Source: an uncultured Actinomycetes bacterium
GTDB lineage: Bacteria; Actinomycetota; Actinomycetes; Nanopelagicales; Nanopelagicaceae
Assembly: GCA_903928745.1 (NCBI GenBank)
Contig: CAIYRR010000072.1
Location: 1 to 64,000 of the forward strand
DNA: 64,000 nt
Reading direction: 5' to 3'
Every line of letters begins with the position of its first letter. Positions within the stretch are counted from its first letter, which is position 1. Of the stretch, positions 37,489 to 47,902 are shown one piece after another. Made by a program: the position numbers and the translations under genes. The notes under the pieces were generated by a model. The model worked only from the letters and a program-made list of their open reading frames with translations, did no database searches and had not been told where the DNA came from.

Positions 37489-38403
37489 CTATTGGGCGCT
37501 AGCCATTGCGATATCGGCAGCAAGGGCCGAATTGGATTTAATAATTTCGATATTTACCGCTAGTGATTCACCGTCGCTGGCCTCGTGAAAATGCTCGAGC
37601 AAAAATGGAGTAACAGCTTTGCCCACGATATTTGCTTCTTTGGCTTTGCGTAATCCACTCGCCAAAATCGCATCATGTCTTGCGTGATCCATCTCTTTTT
37701 CGACAGGATTTGCAACAATGAGAGCGCTTCTATTTGTCTGGATAAGCGCCCGTGCATGAATGATTGCGGCAATTTCATCGGCGCTCTCAACTCTATGTTC
37801 GAGCGAGAACCCCGAGTCAGTGAAATAGAAACCGGGGAAGTGGCTGGTTCGATATCCGACTACAGCAATAGCCAGAGTTTCTAATCTCTCTAGCGTTGCC
37901 TCAATATCCAAGATGGATTTAACTCCGGCACAGACAACAGTGATGTCTAGTTGGGAAAGCGCAGTGAGATCGGCTGATTCATCGAATGACTCATGAGCTC
38001 CTCTGTGGACACCGCCTAAACCACCTGTGGCAAATACTTTTATCCCCGCCAAGGAGGCAATGTGTGCAGTAGCAGCGACTGTTGTTGCTGCGCTCTTTCC
38101 TTGAGCAACGACTACTGCAAGATCGCGACTCGATGCTTTTACGATGTCATCTCTTGTCGCAATCGCGATGAGATCTTTATCGGAAAGCCCCACGTGGATT
38201 TTTCCATCAATCACAGCGATGGTCGCAGGGGTTGCACCATGGGCTCGGACGATGGCTTCAACTTCGCGTGCCACGAGAAGGTTTTGCGGCCTTGGCAGGC
38301 CATGACTAATTATTGTGGACTCGAGAGCAACTATCGGAGTTCGCTTTTCGCGTGCTGTTTTTACTTCGTCTGAATAAATTACAGGAGAATTACTTTCACT
38401 CAT
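37489..38403 (-). CDS. psuG: Pseudouridine-5'-phosphate glycosidase
   Basis: PIVALESTIISHGLPRPQNLLVAREVEAIVR; GIKVFATGGLGGVHRGAHESFDESADLTAL. Confidence 0.92.
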   Translation of the reverse strand: MSESNSPVIYSDEVKTAREKRTPIVALESTIISHGLPRPQNLLVAREVEAIVRAHGATPATIAVIDGKIHVGLSDKDLIAIATRDDIVKASSRDLAVVVAQGKSAATTVAATAHIASLAGIKVFATGGLGGVHRGAHESFDESADLTALSQLDITVVCAGVKSILDIEATLERLETLAIAVVGYRTSHFPGFYFTDSGFSLEHRVESADEIAAIIHARALIQTNRSALIVANPVEKEMDHARHDAILASGLRKAKEANIVGKAVTPFLLEHFHEASDGESLAVNIEIIKSNSALAADIAMASAQ

Positions 38404-38440
38404 GGCGCCACGATAGTGGATTTAATGGGATGATTGCACA

Positions 38441-39541
38441 GTGCATTTAGCAGATATCGGGTCATCAATATTTTCTAGCTTGGGGCTAGCCGATACCCGT
38501 GACGTGATTGGTTGCGGGGAAAGTCCCGCAGGTCGTGAGTGTCTATTCCTCGTTGATGGCTTAGGTGCTGATGTAATCGCTACATATGCGGATTTGATCC
38601 CTACGCTTTCTAATCTGAAATTCTTTGCACCCGTTGAGACCGCCTTTCCCTCAACAACTGCTACAAGTCTGACCACGCTCTCTACGGGAGTAATGCCAGG
38701 CATGCATGGAATGTTGGGGTACACCGTTCGTGTTCCCCGTAGTGGTGGCCGAATTCTCAATTCGATCAAGTGGGATGAGAGAGTTGATCCGGTGATGTGG
38801 CAATCAGTACCAACGCTCTTTGAACGCGCGATGAATCAAGGAATTTCGGTATCCCATGTGGCAGCTAAGCGATATGAAAATACGGGGTTCACTCAAGCAA
38901 CGTTCCGCGGTGCAGATTACAAAGGCGCCAACGTCCTTGCAGATATGGTGGCCCAAACTAAGAGCGCACTCAAAGGTGCCCCATCGTTTGCGTATGTTTA
39001 TGTAAATGAACTAGATGTTGCAGGACATAGCGATGGAGTGGGTTCAGAAAAGTGGATCGCGGCTTTGAAGTATGTAGATCAAGTTGCTCACATGATTATT
39101 TCCCAACTTCCACGCGGAACGAGATTTTGGATTACAGCTGATCACGGAATGATCAATGTTCAAGAGAAGATTATTTTGGGGAAAGATAATCCTCTGTTGC
39201 AGGGTGTTGCGCTGTTAGCAGGGGAGCCTCGTGCTCGCCATATTTATCTGGATGAGGATCACTTGGCAGAGCCAGAGAAAGTTGTAAGCATTTGGCAGGA
39301 ATTCTTGGGTGAACGCGCCACTGTGCTTTCTCAAGCTCAAGCAATCGAGGCAGGCTTGTTCGGCGGTGTTGTGACTTTAGATTCTCGTGATCGAATGGGC
39401 GATGTCATTGCCATTGCGCAGGAGAACGTGATTTTAATTGACCCCGATCGTGAAGATATGGAGTCAGCAATGGTCGGACATCATGGCGGAGTTACCGATA
39501 CAGAGCGATTGATTCCTTTGGGGCTACTGGAGACTGCTTAG
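38441..39541 (+). CDS. Alkaline phosphatase/nucleotide pyrophosphatase-superfamily phosphodiesterase
   Basis: FLVDGLGADVI; AFPSTTATSLTTLSTGVMPGMHGMLGY; ITADHGMINV; GHHGGVTDTERLIPL. Confidence 0.82.
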   Translation: MHLADIGSSIFSSLGLADTRDVIGCGESPAGRECLFLVDGLGADVIATYADLIPTLSNLKFFAPVETAFPSTTATSLTTLSTGVMPGMHGMLGYTVRVPRSGGRILNSIKWDERVDPVMWQSVPTLFERAMNQGISVSHVAAKRYENTGFTQATFRGADYKGANVLADMVAQTKSALKGAPSFAYVYVNELDVAGHSDGVGSEKWIAALKYVDQVAHMIISQLPRGTRFWITADHGMINVQEKIILGKDNPLLQGVALLAGEPRARHIYLDEDHLAEPEKVVSIWQEFLGERATVLSQAQAIEAGLFGGVVTLDSRDRMGDVIAIAQENVILIDPDREDMESAMVGHHGGVTDTERLIPLGLLETA

Positions 39542-40323
39542 TTTTCGTCGTCCTTCTTGGGTGTTCCAAACATAATTTCATCCCAACTGGGGACTTTGGC
39601 TCTTGCAGTCACACCATCTTTAGATGATTCCTCATCAGGAGTCTCGCGAATAGAGACCAATCGCGGACCTTCTCGACCAATCGTTGCTTCGGGCGCACGA
39701 CTTGCTGTTGGGTGATTTCCGTAAATAATTCCACGATCAAGAGGGGCGCGAGTTGGAGCGACCTCCTCACCTAGCATCCAATGGGCACCTTCATCTAGAG
39801 AGGTGAGTGCTTTGCGTGGAAGATCAAAATTCCAATCTGCACTGCCGACGCCTTCGCGATTGGGATATTCAATACGAATAATCCAGGAACCATCTTCAAG
39901 TCGCCAGGTAGACCATTCAACAGAATTCATATCAACATGACGTGGAGCCAAACGTGCAGTGACAATCTCATTAAAGGAAAGTGCTTCCTTGCCATTTTCT
40001 TTTCGAAGCAGCACGTTTTGCGCCAATCCAACAATGTACGCGCGCTCTTGAACAATAGGCCCGGCAAAACGTTCGATTTTCTCTAAAGGACAATTAGCAT
40101 CTCGAGCAATAGATTCGGCACGTTCACCAGAGCGCAATCGGGCTTGAATCTCCCTCACCGAAATGGATTCGCCCTCATCGGTCCTTACGGCGGTAAGGCG
40201 AGGTTGATTGACCGTCGCGCGAAGTGAATCGCTGATGCGAAGCGTGTATTCGCCCTCATGTGTATCGGCCAGAGTCAGATGTGTTCCATCTTCGCTCTTA
40301 CCAGTAAGTCGTAGCTCGGTCAC
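39538..40323 (-). CDS. sepH: Septation protein SepH (DUF3071)
   Basis: MTELRLTGKSEDGTHLTLADTHEGEYTLRISDSLRA...LSVREIQARLRSGERAESIARDANCPLEKIERFAGPIVQERAYIV-type N-terminal domain. Confidence 0.85.
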   Translation of the reverse strand: MTELRLTGKSEDGTHLTLADTHEGEYTLRISDSLRATVNQPRLTAVRTDEGESISVREIQARLRSGERAESIARDANCPLEKIERFAGPIVQERAYIVGLAQNVLLRKENGKEALSFNEIVTARLAPRHVDMNSVEWSTWRLEDGSWIIRIEYPNREGVGSADWNFDLPRKALTSLDEGAHWMLGEEVAPTRAPLDRGIIYGNHPTASRAPEATIGREGPRLVSIRETPDEESSKDGVTARAKVPSWDEIMFGTPKKDDEN

Positions 40324-41531
40324 AGGGTCGAGCGTAATCTATTCCAGGTGCGAAAGTAGGGAAGAGACATTGTGATGGCGCCGATAAGGCAGGCAAGTGG
40401 AACCCAGAAACCTCTTTCTGCGCCGTAATTATCAATGACCCAACCACCAATTGCACTAGCAACTGCCCCGCCAAGTGGCATTCCCGCAACGACCCAAGCG
40501 AGAGTCTCAGTTATTTGTGCGGGCGGAACTGCGGATTCTGCAACTGCGTACGCTGAAACAATCAGGGGTGCGATAGCCAGCCCATTGCAAAAGAGTGCAA
40601 TACAGAGCACCGTCAAGTTATGAACAAAAAGCAAGGGAATGGTGAGTATGGTCAGTGCAAAGAGAAATATCCAAAATCTTTGCGCGTAATTCATTTTCCA
40701 TTTGATGCTACCGGTAATGATGGCTGCAACCGCGCTACCTAAAGACCATACTGCGAGCAACCATCCCGTTGAAGGCATTGCATGATGTTCTTGGGCAAAT
40801 GCCACAACAACTATTGCAACTGCGTTGAAAAATCCTCCAAGAAAGAATGTGGTAAGAACAACTGCCTGCACTGAAACGTTGCGCATCACGGGTGGATGGC
40901 GCAGATCCTCATTACGTGGATGTGCAGGTGGTTCGGTCTTGGTTTGTAGCGCGAAGTACGTTGAACCTATTGCCATGAAGATCAATCCAACAACTAATCC
41001 GGCAGCAGGTGCGATAGATGCTGCACATGCGGTGGCAATAACTGGACCAAAAATAAAGACAAACTCGTCCATTAGTCCTTCATAGGAATATGCCGTGTTT
41101 ACTAAATCTTTATTATTTCCCAGAGCCCACAACCAGCGCCTGCGAACAAATCCACCCAAATTAACAACGGTTGATTCGGCGGCGATAATTGCGACGAACC
41201 AGGTCCACCTGGGAGCGTTCAACTGCACGAGCAAAATAAATATTGATACAAGAATGAGGCGAGAAGGGATTGCAAGCATCAACGTCTTACGTTGGCCAAT
41301 CCGATCAGAGACGCGCGACCACAAAGGCAAGACCAACGCCATGACCGTAGCGGCTACAGCAGCGAGCGCCCCTGCCAATGTGTAGGAATGGCTGGCATGA
41401 ACCACGATAAAAATGAGCGCAAGGGAATCCATAGAAATCGACATTCGACCAATAAAGGCTGCCGCTGAGAATCGGAATCCGCCGGGTGTTTGGAAAAGGC
41501 GGTGATACGGCGTCAACATGGGTGTCAGCAT
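40320..41531 (-). CDS. Major facilitator superfamily transporter
   Basis: Multiple TM helices; PLWSRVSDRIGQRKTLML. Confidence 0.78.
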   Translation of the reverse strand: MLTPMLTPYHRLFQTPGGFRFSAAAFIGRMSISMDSLALIFIVVHASHSYTLAGALAAVAATVMALVLPLWSRVSDRIGQRKTLMLAIPSRLILVSIFILLVQLNAPRWTWFVAIIAAESTVVNLGGFVRRRWLWALGNNKDLVNTAYSYEGLMDEFVFIFGPVIATACAASIAPAAGLVVGLIFMAIGSTYFALQTKTEPPAHPRNEDLRHPPVMRNVSVQAVVLTTFFLGGFFNAVAIVVVAFAQEHHAMPSTGWLLAVWSLGSAVAAIITGSIKWKMNYAQRFWIFLFALTILTIPLLFVHNLTVLCIALFCNGLAIAPLIVSAYAVAESAVPPAQITETLAWVVAGMPLGGAVASAIGGWVIDNYGAERGFWVPLACLIGAITMSLPYFRTWNRLRSTL

Positions 41532-41552
41532 ATTCCCGACTAGAGTTATCTC

Positions 41553-42326
41553 ATGACAGTCAGCGATTCTCCAGAAGATTTATTAGCCCTAGCCCTTCGT
41601 ATTGCAAAAGAGGCTGGTGATATGTTGATGAAGCGACCTGAAACTTTTGATATTTCCGTGAAATCAACTGCTATCGACTTCGCAACGCAGATGGACCTTG
41701 CTAGCGAAAAACATATAGTTTCAGCTCTCCTTGCCGCACGTCCAAATGATGGAATTATCGGAGAAGAAGGTGCATCCAGGCCTTCGACTTCAGGGATTAC
41801 TTGGGTCATCGATCCAGTCGATGGAACAGTTAATTACTTGTACGCAGTTCCCGGTTGGAATGTAAGTATTGGCGCAAAGGATGAGAGTGGCCGCCTGGTG
41901 GGAGTCGTGCATGCCCCAACGGTGAACTCGACATGGAGCGCCATAAGAGGCAAAGGAGCCTGGTTTAACGGCGCTCCGATCACCTGCAATGACCCGATTT
42001 CTCTGGACCGAGCCTTGATCGGAACAGGCTTTGCCTACGATGTCAGCGATCGCGTGGAGCAAGGTCGGATTCTGGCCAGTTTGCTCCCTCAGATTCGAGA
42101 CCTTCGCCGAATGGGTTCGGCTGCCGTGGACTTGTGTTACGTGGCCATGGGAACCTTCGATGGTTACTACGAATTAGGCCTAAAAGAATGGGATGCCGCA
42201 GCTGGCGCACTCATTGCCCAAGAAGCTGGGGCAATTGTGAGCGTGACCGAGGGCGATGTCACCATATGCGCTGGCCCTACGCTTCACCCTCAATTAGCGC
42301 GTGCGGTAGCCCCTGTGGCAAGATAG
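41553..42326 (+). CDS. Inositol monophosphatase family protein
   Basis: GIIGEEGASRPSTSGITWVIDPVDGTVNYLYAVPGWNVSIG; ELGLKEWDAAAGALIAQEAGA. Confidence 0.9.
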   Translation: MTVSDSPEDLLALALRIAKEAGDMLMKRPETFDISVKSTAIDFATQMDLASEKHIVSALLAARPNDGIIGEEGASRPSTSGITWVIDPVDGTVNYLYAVPGWNVSIGAKDESGRLVGVVHAPTVNSTWSAIRGKGAWFNGAPITCNDPISLDRALIGTGFAYDVSDRVEQGRILASLLPQIRDLRRMGSAAVDLCYVAMGTFDGYYELGLKEWDAAAGALIAQEAGAIVSVTEGDVTICAGPTLHPQLARAVAPVAR

Positions 42327-42425
42327 GCGCCTTAGCAGAGGGTCCTGGTTATTCCTAGCCATGGGCGCGATACAAATTTGGACATATCAACCTGTATGTC
42401 TAACGGATCAGAATGAGGACTCACC

Positions 42426-42872
42426 ATGAACGTGCTTGACGCGGTAGATGCTGCATCACTTCGCTCGGATATTCCAACCTTCCGTGCAGGCGATGAGCTC
42501 AAGGTTCACGTTCGAGTTATCGAAGGCAGCAAGAGTCGTCTTCAGGTTTTCCAGGGAATCGTTATTCGTCGCCAAGGCGATGGAGTTCGCGAAACTTTCA
42601 CCATCCGTAAGGTCTCTTACGGCGTCGGTGTAGAGCGCACATTCCCAGTTCACACACCTGTTATTGAAAAGTACGAAGTAGTCCGTAAGGGCGATGTTCG
42701 CCGTGCGAAGTTGTATTACTTGCGCGACCTACGTGGCAAGGCTGCAAAGATTCGTGAAAAGCGCGGAGCTCAAGAAGAAGCTCAGGCCGCATCATCTGCG
42801 CCAAAGGCAGTAGTGGTTGAGGTTGAAGCACCCGCAGCAGTTGAGGTTGAAGTACCCGCCGAGCAGGCGTAA
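42426..42872 (+). CDS. rplS: 50S ribosomal protein L19 with acidic C-terminal extension
   Basis: [64 protein letters not shown]. Confidence 0.97.
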   Translation: MNVLDAVDAASLRSDIPTFRAGDELKVHVRVIEGSKSRLQVFQGIVIRRQGDGVRETFTIRKVSYGVGVERTFPVHTPVIEKYEVVRKGDVRRAKLYYLRDLRGKAAKIREKRGAQEEAQAASSAPKAVVVEVEAPAAVEVEVPAEQA

Positions 42873-42881
42873 CTCAACTAA

Positions 42882-43541
42882 ATGCTACGCAAAGGATCCG
42901 TCCTTCGCGAGTTTCCAATACTCGTAGTTGTTGCACTCCTTGTTTCACTCGTAATCAAAACTTTCTTGGTGCAATTTTTCTACATCCCATCTGGTTCGAT
43001 GGAAACAACGCTTCAGATTAAAGATCGCGTTGCAGTAAATAAAGTCCCCTTTATTTCTGGGCGAATTCAGCGTGGCGATATTGTGGTCTTTCACGATCCG
43101 GCGCATTGGTTACCCGATATTTCACCCAGTGGGGATCCGATTGTTCTGCAAAAGATTCGCGAAGGTCTAGTGCTCGTGGGTGTTTTGCCAGATCCAGCCA
43201 AGCAACATTTAGTAAAGCGCGTAATTGGCGTGGCCGGCGATCACATTGTGTGTTGCGATAACAACAAACTTATTACCGTCAATGGGATCCCTATACAAGA
43301 GAGATACATTTACAAAGGTGATGTTCCCAGTGATATGAATTTTGATGTGACTGTTCCAGCCGGCAAGTTATGGGTGATGGGCGATCACCGAGGTGCCAGT
43401 GCAGATTCGCGCTATCACATGGATGACATCAACAAGGGAATGGTCCCTACCAAATTAGTCGTAGGACGCGTTGTAGCAGTGATTTGGCCCTGGCGAGATG
43501 CCAAGATTGTGACGCGAATAGATGTCGTTAATCGGCTCTAG
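42882..43541 (+). CDS. lepB: Signal peptidase I
   Basis: FFYIPSGSMETTLQIKDRVAVNKV; KRVIGVAGDHI; WVMGDHRGASADSR. Confidence 0.94.
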   Translation: MLRKGSVLREFPILVVVALLVSLVIKTFLVQFFYIPSGSMETTLQIKDRVAVNKVPFISGRIQRGDIVVFHDPAHWLPDISPSGDPIVLQKIREGLVLVGVLPDPAKQHLVKRVIGVAGDHIVCCDNNKLITVNGIPIQERYIYKGDVPSDMNFDVTVPAGKLWVMGDHRGASADSRYHMDDINKGMVPTKLVVGRVVAVIWPWRDAKIVTRIDVVNRL

Positions 43542-43559
43542 ATCCGTACAAGGTAAGTC

Positions 43560-44174
43560 TTGAAAGTTATTGAGAAGATTCTTGGTGATGCAGGAATCTC
43601 ACCAATTGCCGGCGTAGATGAAGCTGGACGTGGTGCATGTGCTGGGCCGCTCCTCGTTGCTGCGGTAATTCTTAATGACCCTTTTGCCTCTGAACTGGCT
43701 CCTGTGCGTGATTCAAAAGAACTTACAGAAGTGGCAAGAGAGAAAATATTTGATCTCATTGTGGAGCATGCGTTATCAATCTGTGTCATCGAGATTTCGC
43801 CTGAGGAGATTGATGAACGCGGAGTTCATGCGGCAAATCTCGATGGAATGCGCAGAGCGGTTTTAGGCCTTAACCTCATTCCTCAATATGTTTTGACAGA
43901 TGGATATGTAATCCCGGGTTTAGGAATTCCTAACCTTGGAGTCTGGAAAGGTGATCAAGTGGTGCACGCGATCAGCGCCGCATCGATTATTGCCAAAGTG
44001 ACCCGTGATCGCATCATGCGAGACTTTGAAAAAACCTATCCTGGGTATGGATTTGATCGCCACAAGGGTTACATCACTGCGGCACATTCACTTGCCTTGG
44101 AATCCCTGGGAGTACTTCCTATTCATCGCAAATCATTCTCAAACGTTGAGGCGCTTATCAACATAAAGAATTAA
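43560..44174 (+). CDS. rnhB: Ribonuclease HII
   Basis: IAGVDEAGRGACAGPLLVAAVIL; DSKELTEVAREKIFDLI; ISAASIIAKVTRDRIM. Confidence 0.95.
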   Translation: MKVIEKILGDAGISPIAGVDEAGRGACAGPLLVAAVILNDPFASELAPVRDSKELTEVAREKIFDLIVEHALSICVIEISPEEIDERGVHAANLDGMRRAVLGLNLIPQYVLTDGYVIPGLGIPNLGVWKGDQVVHAISAASIIAKVTRDRIMRDFEKTYPGYGFDRHKGYITAAHSLALESLGVLPIHRKSFSNVEALINIKN

Positions 44175-44235
44175 CCCACAACGCTATTTTCGAGATAGCT
44201 CCTTCGTCTTACCCCAGATTTATCGTGCAAGAACT

Positions 44236-44598
44236 ATGACATCACACAATAAATCAACAGGAGCATTCGGCGAAAAAGTTATCGCTGACTTTCTCCTTGC
44301 ACGTGGAGCAACAATTCTCGATCACAACTGGCGAATCAAAGAAGGCGAGATCGATCTCGTTGCTCTGATGCCCACAGGTCGTATTGCTTTCGTCGAAGTC
44401 AAAACTAGACGTTCCTATGCATTTGGCCACCCACTGGAATCCATCACTCACGACAAAGCGCTTCGTTTGCAACGCCTTGCACTTGCTTGGCTAGCAACTC
44501 ATAAATGTTTTGGACGCGAGTACCAAATTGACTGCGTTGGAGTCTTGATCTCCGAAGATGGAAAACATGCGATTGAATACCGAGCAAATGTTCTATGA
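44236..44598 (+). CDS. yraN: YraN family (UPF0102) putative endonuclease
   Basis: GAFGEKVIADFLLARGATILDHNWRIKEGEIDLVALMPTGRIAFVEVKTRRS. Confidence 0.92.
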   Translation: MTSHNKSTGAFGEKVIADFLLARGATILDHNWRIKEGEIDLVALMPTGRIAFVEVKTRRSYAFGHPLESITHDKALRLQRLALAWLATHKCFGREYQIDCVGVLISEDGKHAIEYRANVL

Positions 44599-46115
44599 CG
44601 CTCGGGCGCAGTTTTGGAGTGGCATTAGTTGGACTTGATGGTCATGTCATCAATGTTGAGGCCGACATTGCAGATGGCCTACCCGGTTATACATTGCTGG
44701 GTTTACCAGATGCGGCTCTGACGGAGTCGCGTGATCGCGTGCGTTCTGCGCTAGTTAATTCGCAGGAGGCGTGGCCTAACAAAAAGGTGACAGTTTCACT
44801 CTCTCCTGCCTGGCTTCCCAAGAGCGGTTCTGGATTTGATTTACCAATCGCTATCGCTTTGTTAGCGGCGAGTTCGGAGTTACCGACAGAGCACATTGAG
44901 GGCGTTCTCTTCTTGGGAGAACTAGGACTCGATGGAAATCTGCGATCCATTCGTGGAGTATTGCCTTCCCTCATCGCTGCCTATAAAGCGGGGATACGTA
45001 CCGCTGTTGTCCCGTGGGTTAATCGCCTAGAAGCACAATTGATGAGCGAGATGAATATCATCGCGATGGAAAGCCTTACCCAACTTCTGCGATGGATTCG
45101 ATTGGGAGAGCGCGATGTCCCGCAAGAATTGCCATTAACAACGCAAGAATTGGAAGAGGAATTCGATTTTTCAGATGTCGCAGGTCAAGCACAAGCGCGT
45201 AAAGCTGCCGAGATTTCGGCTGTAGGTGGACATCATCTCTTGCTGATTGGGCCACCGGGTGCGGGAAAAACAATGATCGCGCAAAGACTTCCAGGAATCT
45301 TGCCTGCGCTCTCGCGCGAGGAGGCACTAGAAGTCACGGCAATTCATTCTGTGGCCGGCGGTCTCACGCAGCGGTCGGCGCTCTCCTCCCAAGCACCTTT
45401 TGTTTCACCGCATCACACGGCAACGAGAGTTGCAATGGTGGGTGGGGGAGCACATGTGATTCGACCCGGCGCATGTTCTCTTGCCCATAGAGGGGTTCTC
45501 TTCATTGATGAAGCACCAGAGTGCGGACCTGGTGTTTTGGATTCATTGCGGCAACCTCTCGAATCTGGCTCGATCACTATCGCAAGAAGCGTCGGAAGTG
45601 TTTCCTACCCCGCGCAATTCATTCTGGTGCTGGCAGCAAATCCCTGCCCGTGTGGAAAATTTACGGGCCGAGGGCGAAATTGCACCTGTACTTCAGTACA
45701 AGTTCGCCGCTATTTGAGTCGGCTCTCGGGACCACTTATGGACCGTATTGATTTGCGAGTACATGTGGACTCATTAAGTCGCGTTGAACTTACAGAGACC
45801 GAACTCGGTGAGTCCTCTAAGACGATTCAAAATCGAGTGCGAGAGGCTCGGGCAATTGCAGCAGCGCGATTTAAAGATTTGCCTTGGAGGACAAATGCCG
45901 AAATTCCAAGTCGAGCACTTCGGACCTCATTTTTACCAGAACGTGCAGGCATGAATTTTCTCCATGCCGCACTTGATCGCGAGCAGATAACTGCACGCGG
46001 GTTACATAAAGTCATGCGCACTTCCTGGAGCATTGCTGATTTAGCTGGGCATTCAGTACCAATTTTGGAAGATGTTGAACTTGCTTATGGATTAAGGGAA
46101 GGGATGCCACTGTGA
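44595..46115 (+). CDS. comM: Mg-chelatase-like ComM protein (YifB family)
   Basis: DGLPGYTLLGLPDAALTESRDRVRSAL; LLLIGPPGAGKTMIAQRLPGILP; LVLAANPCPCGKFTGRGRNCTCT. Confidence 0.92.
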   Translation: MTLGRSFGVALVGLDGHVINVEADIADGLPGYTLLGLPDAALTESRDRVRSALVNSQEAWPNKKVTVSLSPAWLPKSGSGFDLPIAIALLAASSELPTEHIEGVLFLGELGLDGNLRSIRGVLPSLIAAYKAGIRTAVVPWVNRLEAQLMSEMNIIAMESLTQLLRWIRLGERDVPQELPLTTQELEEEFDFSDVAGQAQARKAAEISAVGGHHLLLIGPPGAGKTMIAQRLPGILPALSREEALEVTAIHSVAGGLTQRSALSSQAPFVSPHHTATRVAMVGGGAHVIRPGACSLAHRGVLFIDEAPECGPGVLDSLRQPLESGSITIARSVGSVSYPAQFILVLAANPCPCGKFTGRGRNCTCTSVQVRRYLSRLSGPLMDRIDLRVHVDSLSRVELTETELGESSKTIQNRVREARAIAAARFKDLPWRTNAEIPSRALRTSFLPERAGMNFLHAALDREQITARGLHKVMRTSWSIADLAGHSVPILEDVELAYGLREGMPL

Positions 46116-46972
46116 ACGACCGTGAAGCGCGGGCGATACTGTTTTCAAGTATCGAAGGCGGACATGTTTTTTGGTCCAGAGAAATACTGATGCACGGTCC
46201 AATAGAAGTGATCGATAAAGTTAATTCTGGAATGTATGACCCAGTTAAGTATCAGAAAACGATTCTTAAGATTCGCGGTGCGCATGCAGATGGAGTGCTC
46301 GCCACGATTGATAAAACACATTCTCACTTTTTAACTCCCGAGGATGAAAAGTGGCCACCATCCCTTGATGATCTTGCTTGCCCGCCCATTGCACTCGTTG
46401 TTAAAGGCTGTGTCGACGTATTGCGAATGAAGTCATTGGCAATTGTCGGAACACGAAATCCCACTAACTATGGCGTCCGAGTTGCGGGTGATTTTGCTGC
46501 GGGATTTGTCGATCGAGAATGGGCGATTGTTAGCGGAGGCGCCTACGGAATTGATGCAGCAGCGCATCGTGGAGCGCTAGTGGCAGAGGGCGTGACAATC
46601 GCGGTAGTGGCGGCTGGTATTGATGTTCACTATCCGGCTGGACATGGAAGATTATTTGAGGAGATTGCAGAGACTGGGGCAATGGTTTCCGAAGTCATGC
46701 CCGGAACACCAGCAATACCTGCGCGTTTTCTTACTCGTAATCGCTTGATTGCGGCCCTATCTCAAGCAACATTGGTGGTTGAAGCCGCATTTAGAAGTGG
46801 CTCTCTACGTACTGCACGTGATGCGGCCGAATTAATGAGACCCGTTATGGCTATTCCTGGTCCTATTACATCTCCCACGAGCGAAGGTTGTCATCGTCTT
46901 ATTGGGGAACGAGCGGCAGAGGTTGTCACTTCCGTTGCCGATGCAATGGAGTTTGTTACATCATTTAAGTGA
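46112..46972 (+). CDS. dprA: DNA-processing protein DprA/Smf
   Basis: LAIVGTRNPTNYGVRVAGDFAAGFVDREWAIVSGGAYGIDAAAHRGAL; RNRLIAALSQATLVVEAAFRSGSLRTARDAAEL. Confidence 0.93.
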   Translation: MNDREARAILFSSIEGGHVFWSREILMHGPIEVIDKVNSGMYDPVKYQKTILKIRGAHADGVLATIDKTHSHFLTPEDEKWPPSLDDLACPPIALVVKGCVDVLRMKSLAIVGTRNPTNYGVRVAGDFAAGFVDREWAIVSGGAYGIDAAAHRGALVAEGVTIAVVAAGIDVHYPAGHGRLFEEIAETGAMVSEVMPGTPAIPARFLTRNRLIAALSQATLVVEAAFRSGSLRTARDAAELMRPVMAIPGPITSPTSEGCHRLIGERAAEVVTSVADAMEFVTSFK

Positions 46973-46984
46973 GAGACTTACCCC

Positions 46985-47902
46985 GTGAGTGAATTTCGGT
47001 CAGGTTTCGTTGCCATTGTTGGCCGACCAAATACTGGTAAATCAACATTGGTTAACGCACTCGTGGGTAGCAAGATTGCTATTACTTCTCCACATCCCAA
47101 CACCACTCGTCATGCCATTCGAGGAATAGTCCATAGAGATGACTATCAAGCCATTTTGGTTGATACCCCCGGCATCCATAAGCCAAAAACATTATTGGGA
47201 CATCGACTCAATGCAGTAGTCGGTGAGAGCCTTGATTCTGTAGACGTCATCATGATGTGTATTCCCGCTGATGAGACTTCTGGAGCGGGGGATGATTTCA
47301 TCATTGCCGAAATTGCTAAGCATCCTCGAAGCAAGAAGATCGCAGTCATTACTAAAACCGATTTGGTAAGTAAGACCCATTTAGCCGAACGCCTTATGGG
47401 AATAGTTGCAATGGCTAAAGATTTCACATGGGATGAGATCATTCCAGTTTCTGCAGCTATTCACGATCAGATAGATCTACTTTCGACTTTGATTGGTGGG
47501 TTGCTGAAACCAGGACCAGAGTTTTACCCCAAAGGGATGGTCAGTGACCAGGCGCAGGAGAAATGGATTTGTGAACTCATTCGCGAGGCAGCTCTGCGCG
47601 ATGCAAGAGAAGAACTTCCGCACTCGATTACAGTCACTATCGATGAGATGTCCGAGCGCGACGAAAAGGGAACGCGACCTTTCTATGACATCCACGCGAC
47701 TATTCATATCGAAAGAGATTCACAGCGGGGAATCTTGCTGGGCCACCAAGGTGAGCGATTGAAAGATATTGGCACAAGAGCCCGTGCCGATATTGAAAGA
47801 ATTCTCGAAGCTCGAGTTTTCTTAGGTCTGCATATAAAGGTTTCTAAGGAATGGCAACGCAATCCAAAGTTGCTCGAGCGTTTAGGTTTTGGAGAAAACT
47901 AA
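46985..47902 (+). CDS. era: GTPase Era
   Basis: VAIVGRPNTGKSTLVNALVGSKIAITSPHPNTTRHAIRGI; DTPGIHKPK; C-terminal KH domain GILLGHQGERLKDIGTRARADIE. Confidence 0.92.
   Translation: MSEFRSGFVAIVGRPNTGKSTLVNALVGSKIAITSPHPNTTRHAIRGIVHRDDYQAILVDTPGIHKPKTLLGHRLNAVVGESLDSVDVIMMCIPADETSGAGDDFIIAEIAKHPRSKKIAVITKTDLVSKTHLAERLMGIVAMAKDFTWDEIIPVSAAIHDQIDLLSTLIGGLLKPGPEFYPKGMVSDQAQEKWICELIREAALRDAREELPHSITVTIDEMSERDEKGTRPFYDIHATIHIERDSQRGILLGHQGERLKDIGTRARADIERILEARVFLGLHIKVSKEWQRNPKLLERLGFGEN

Noticed and set aside
38435-38445. TGCACAGTGCA palindrome in the psuG/phosphodiesterase intergenic region
   Set aside because: Only 11 bp and overlapping the GTG start codon; easily expected by chance.
42327-42425. 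Possible ribosomal-protein L19 leader RNA
   Set aside because: Some self-complementarity is visible, but I do not recognise a conserved leader motif; a covariance search would be needed.
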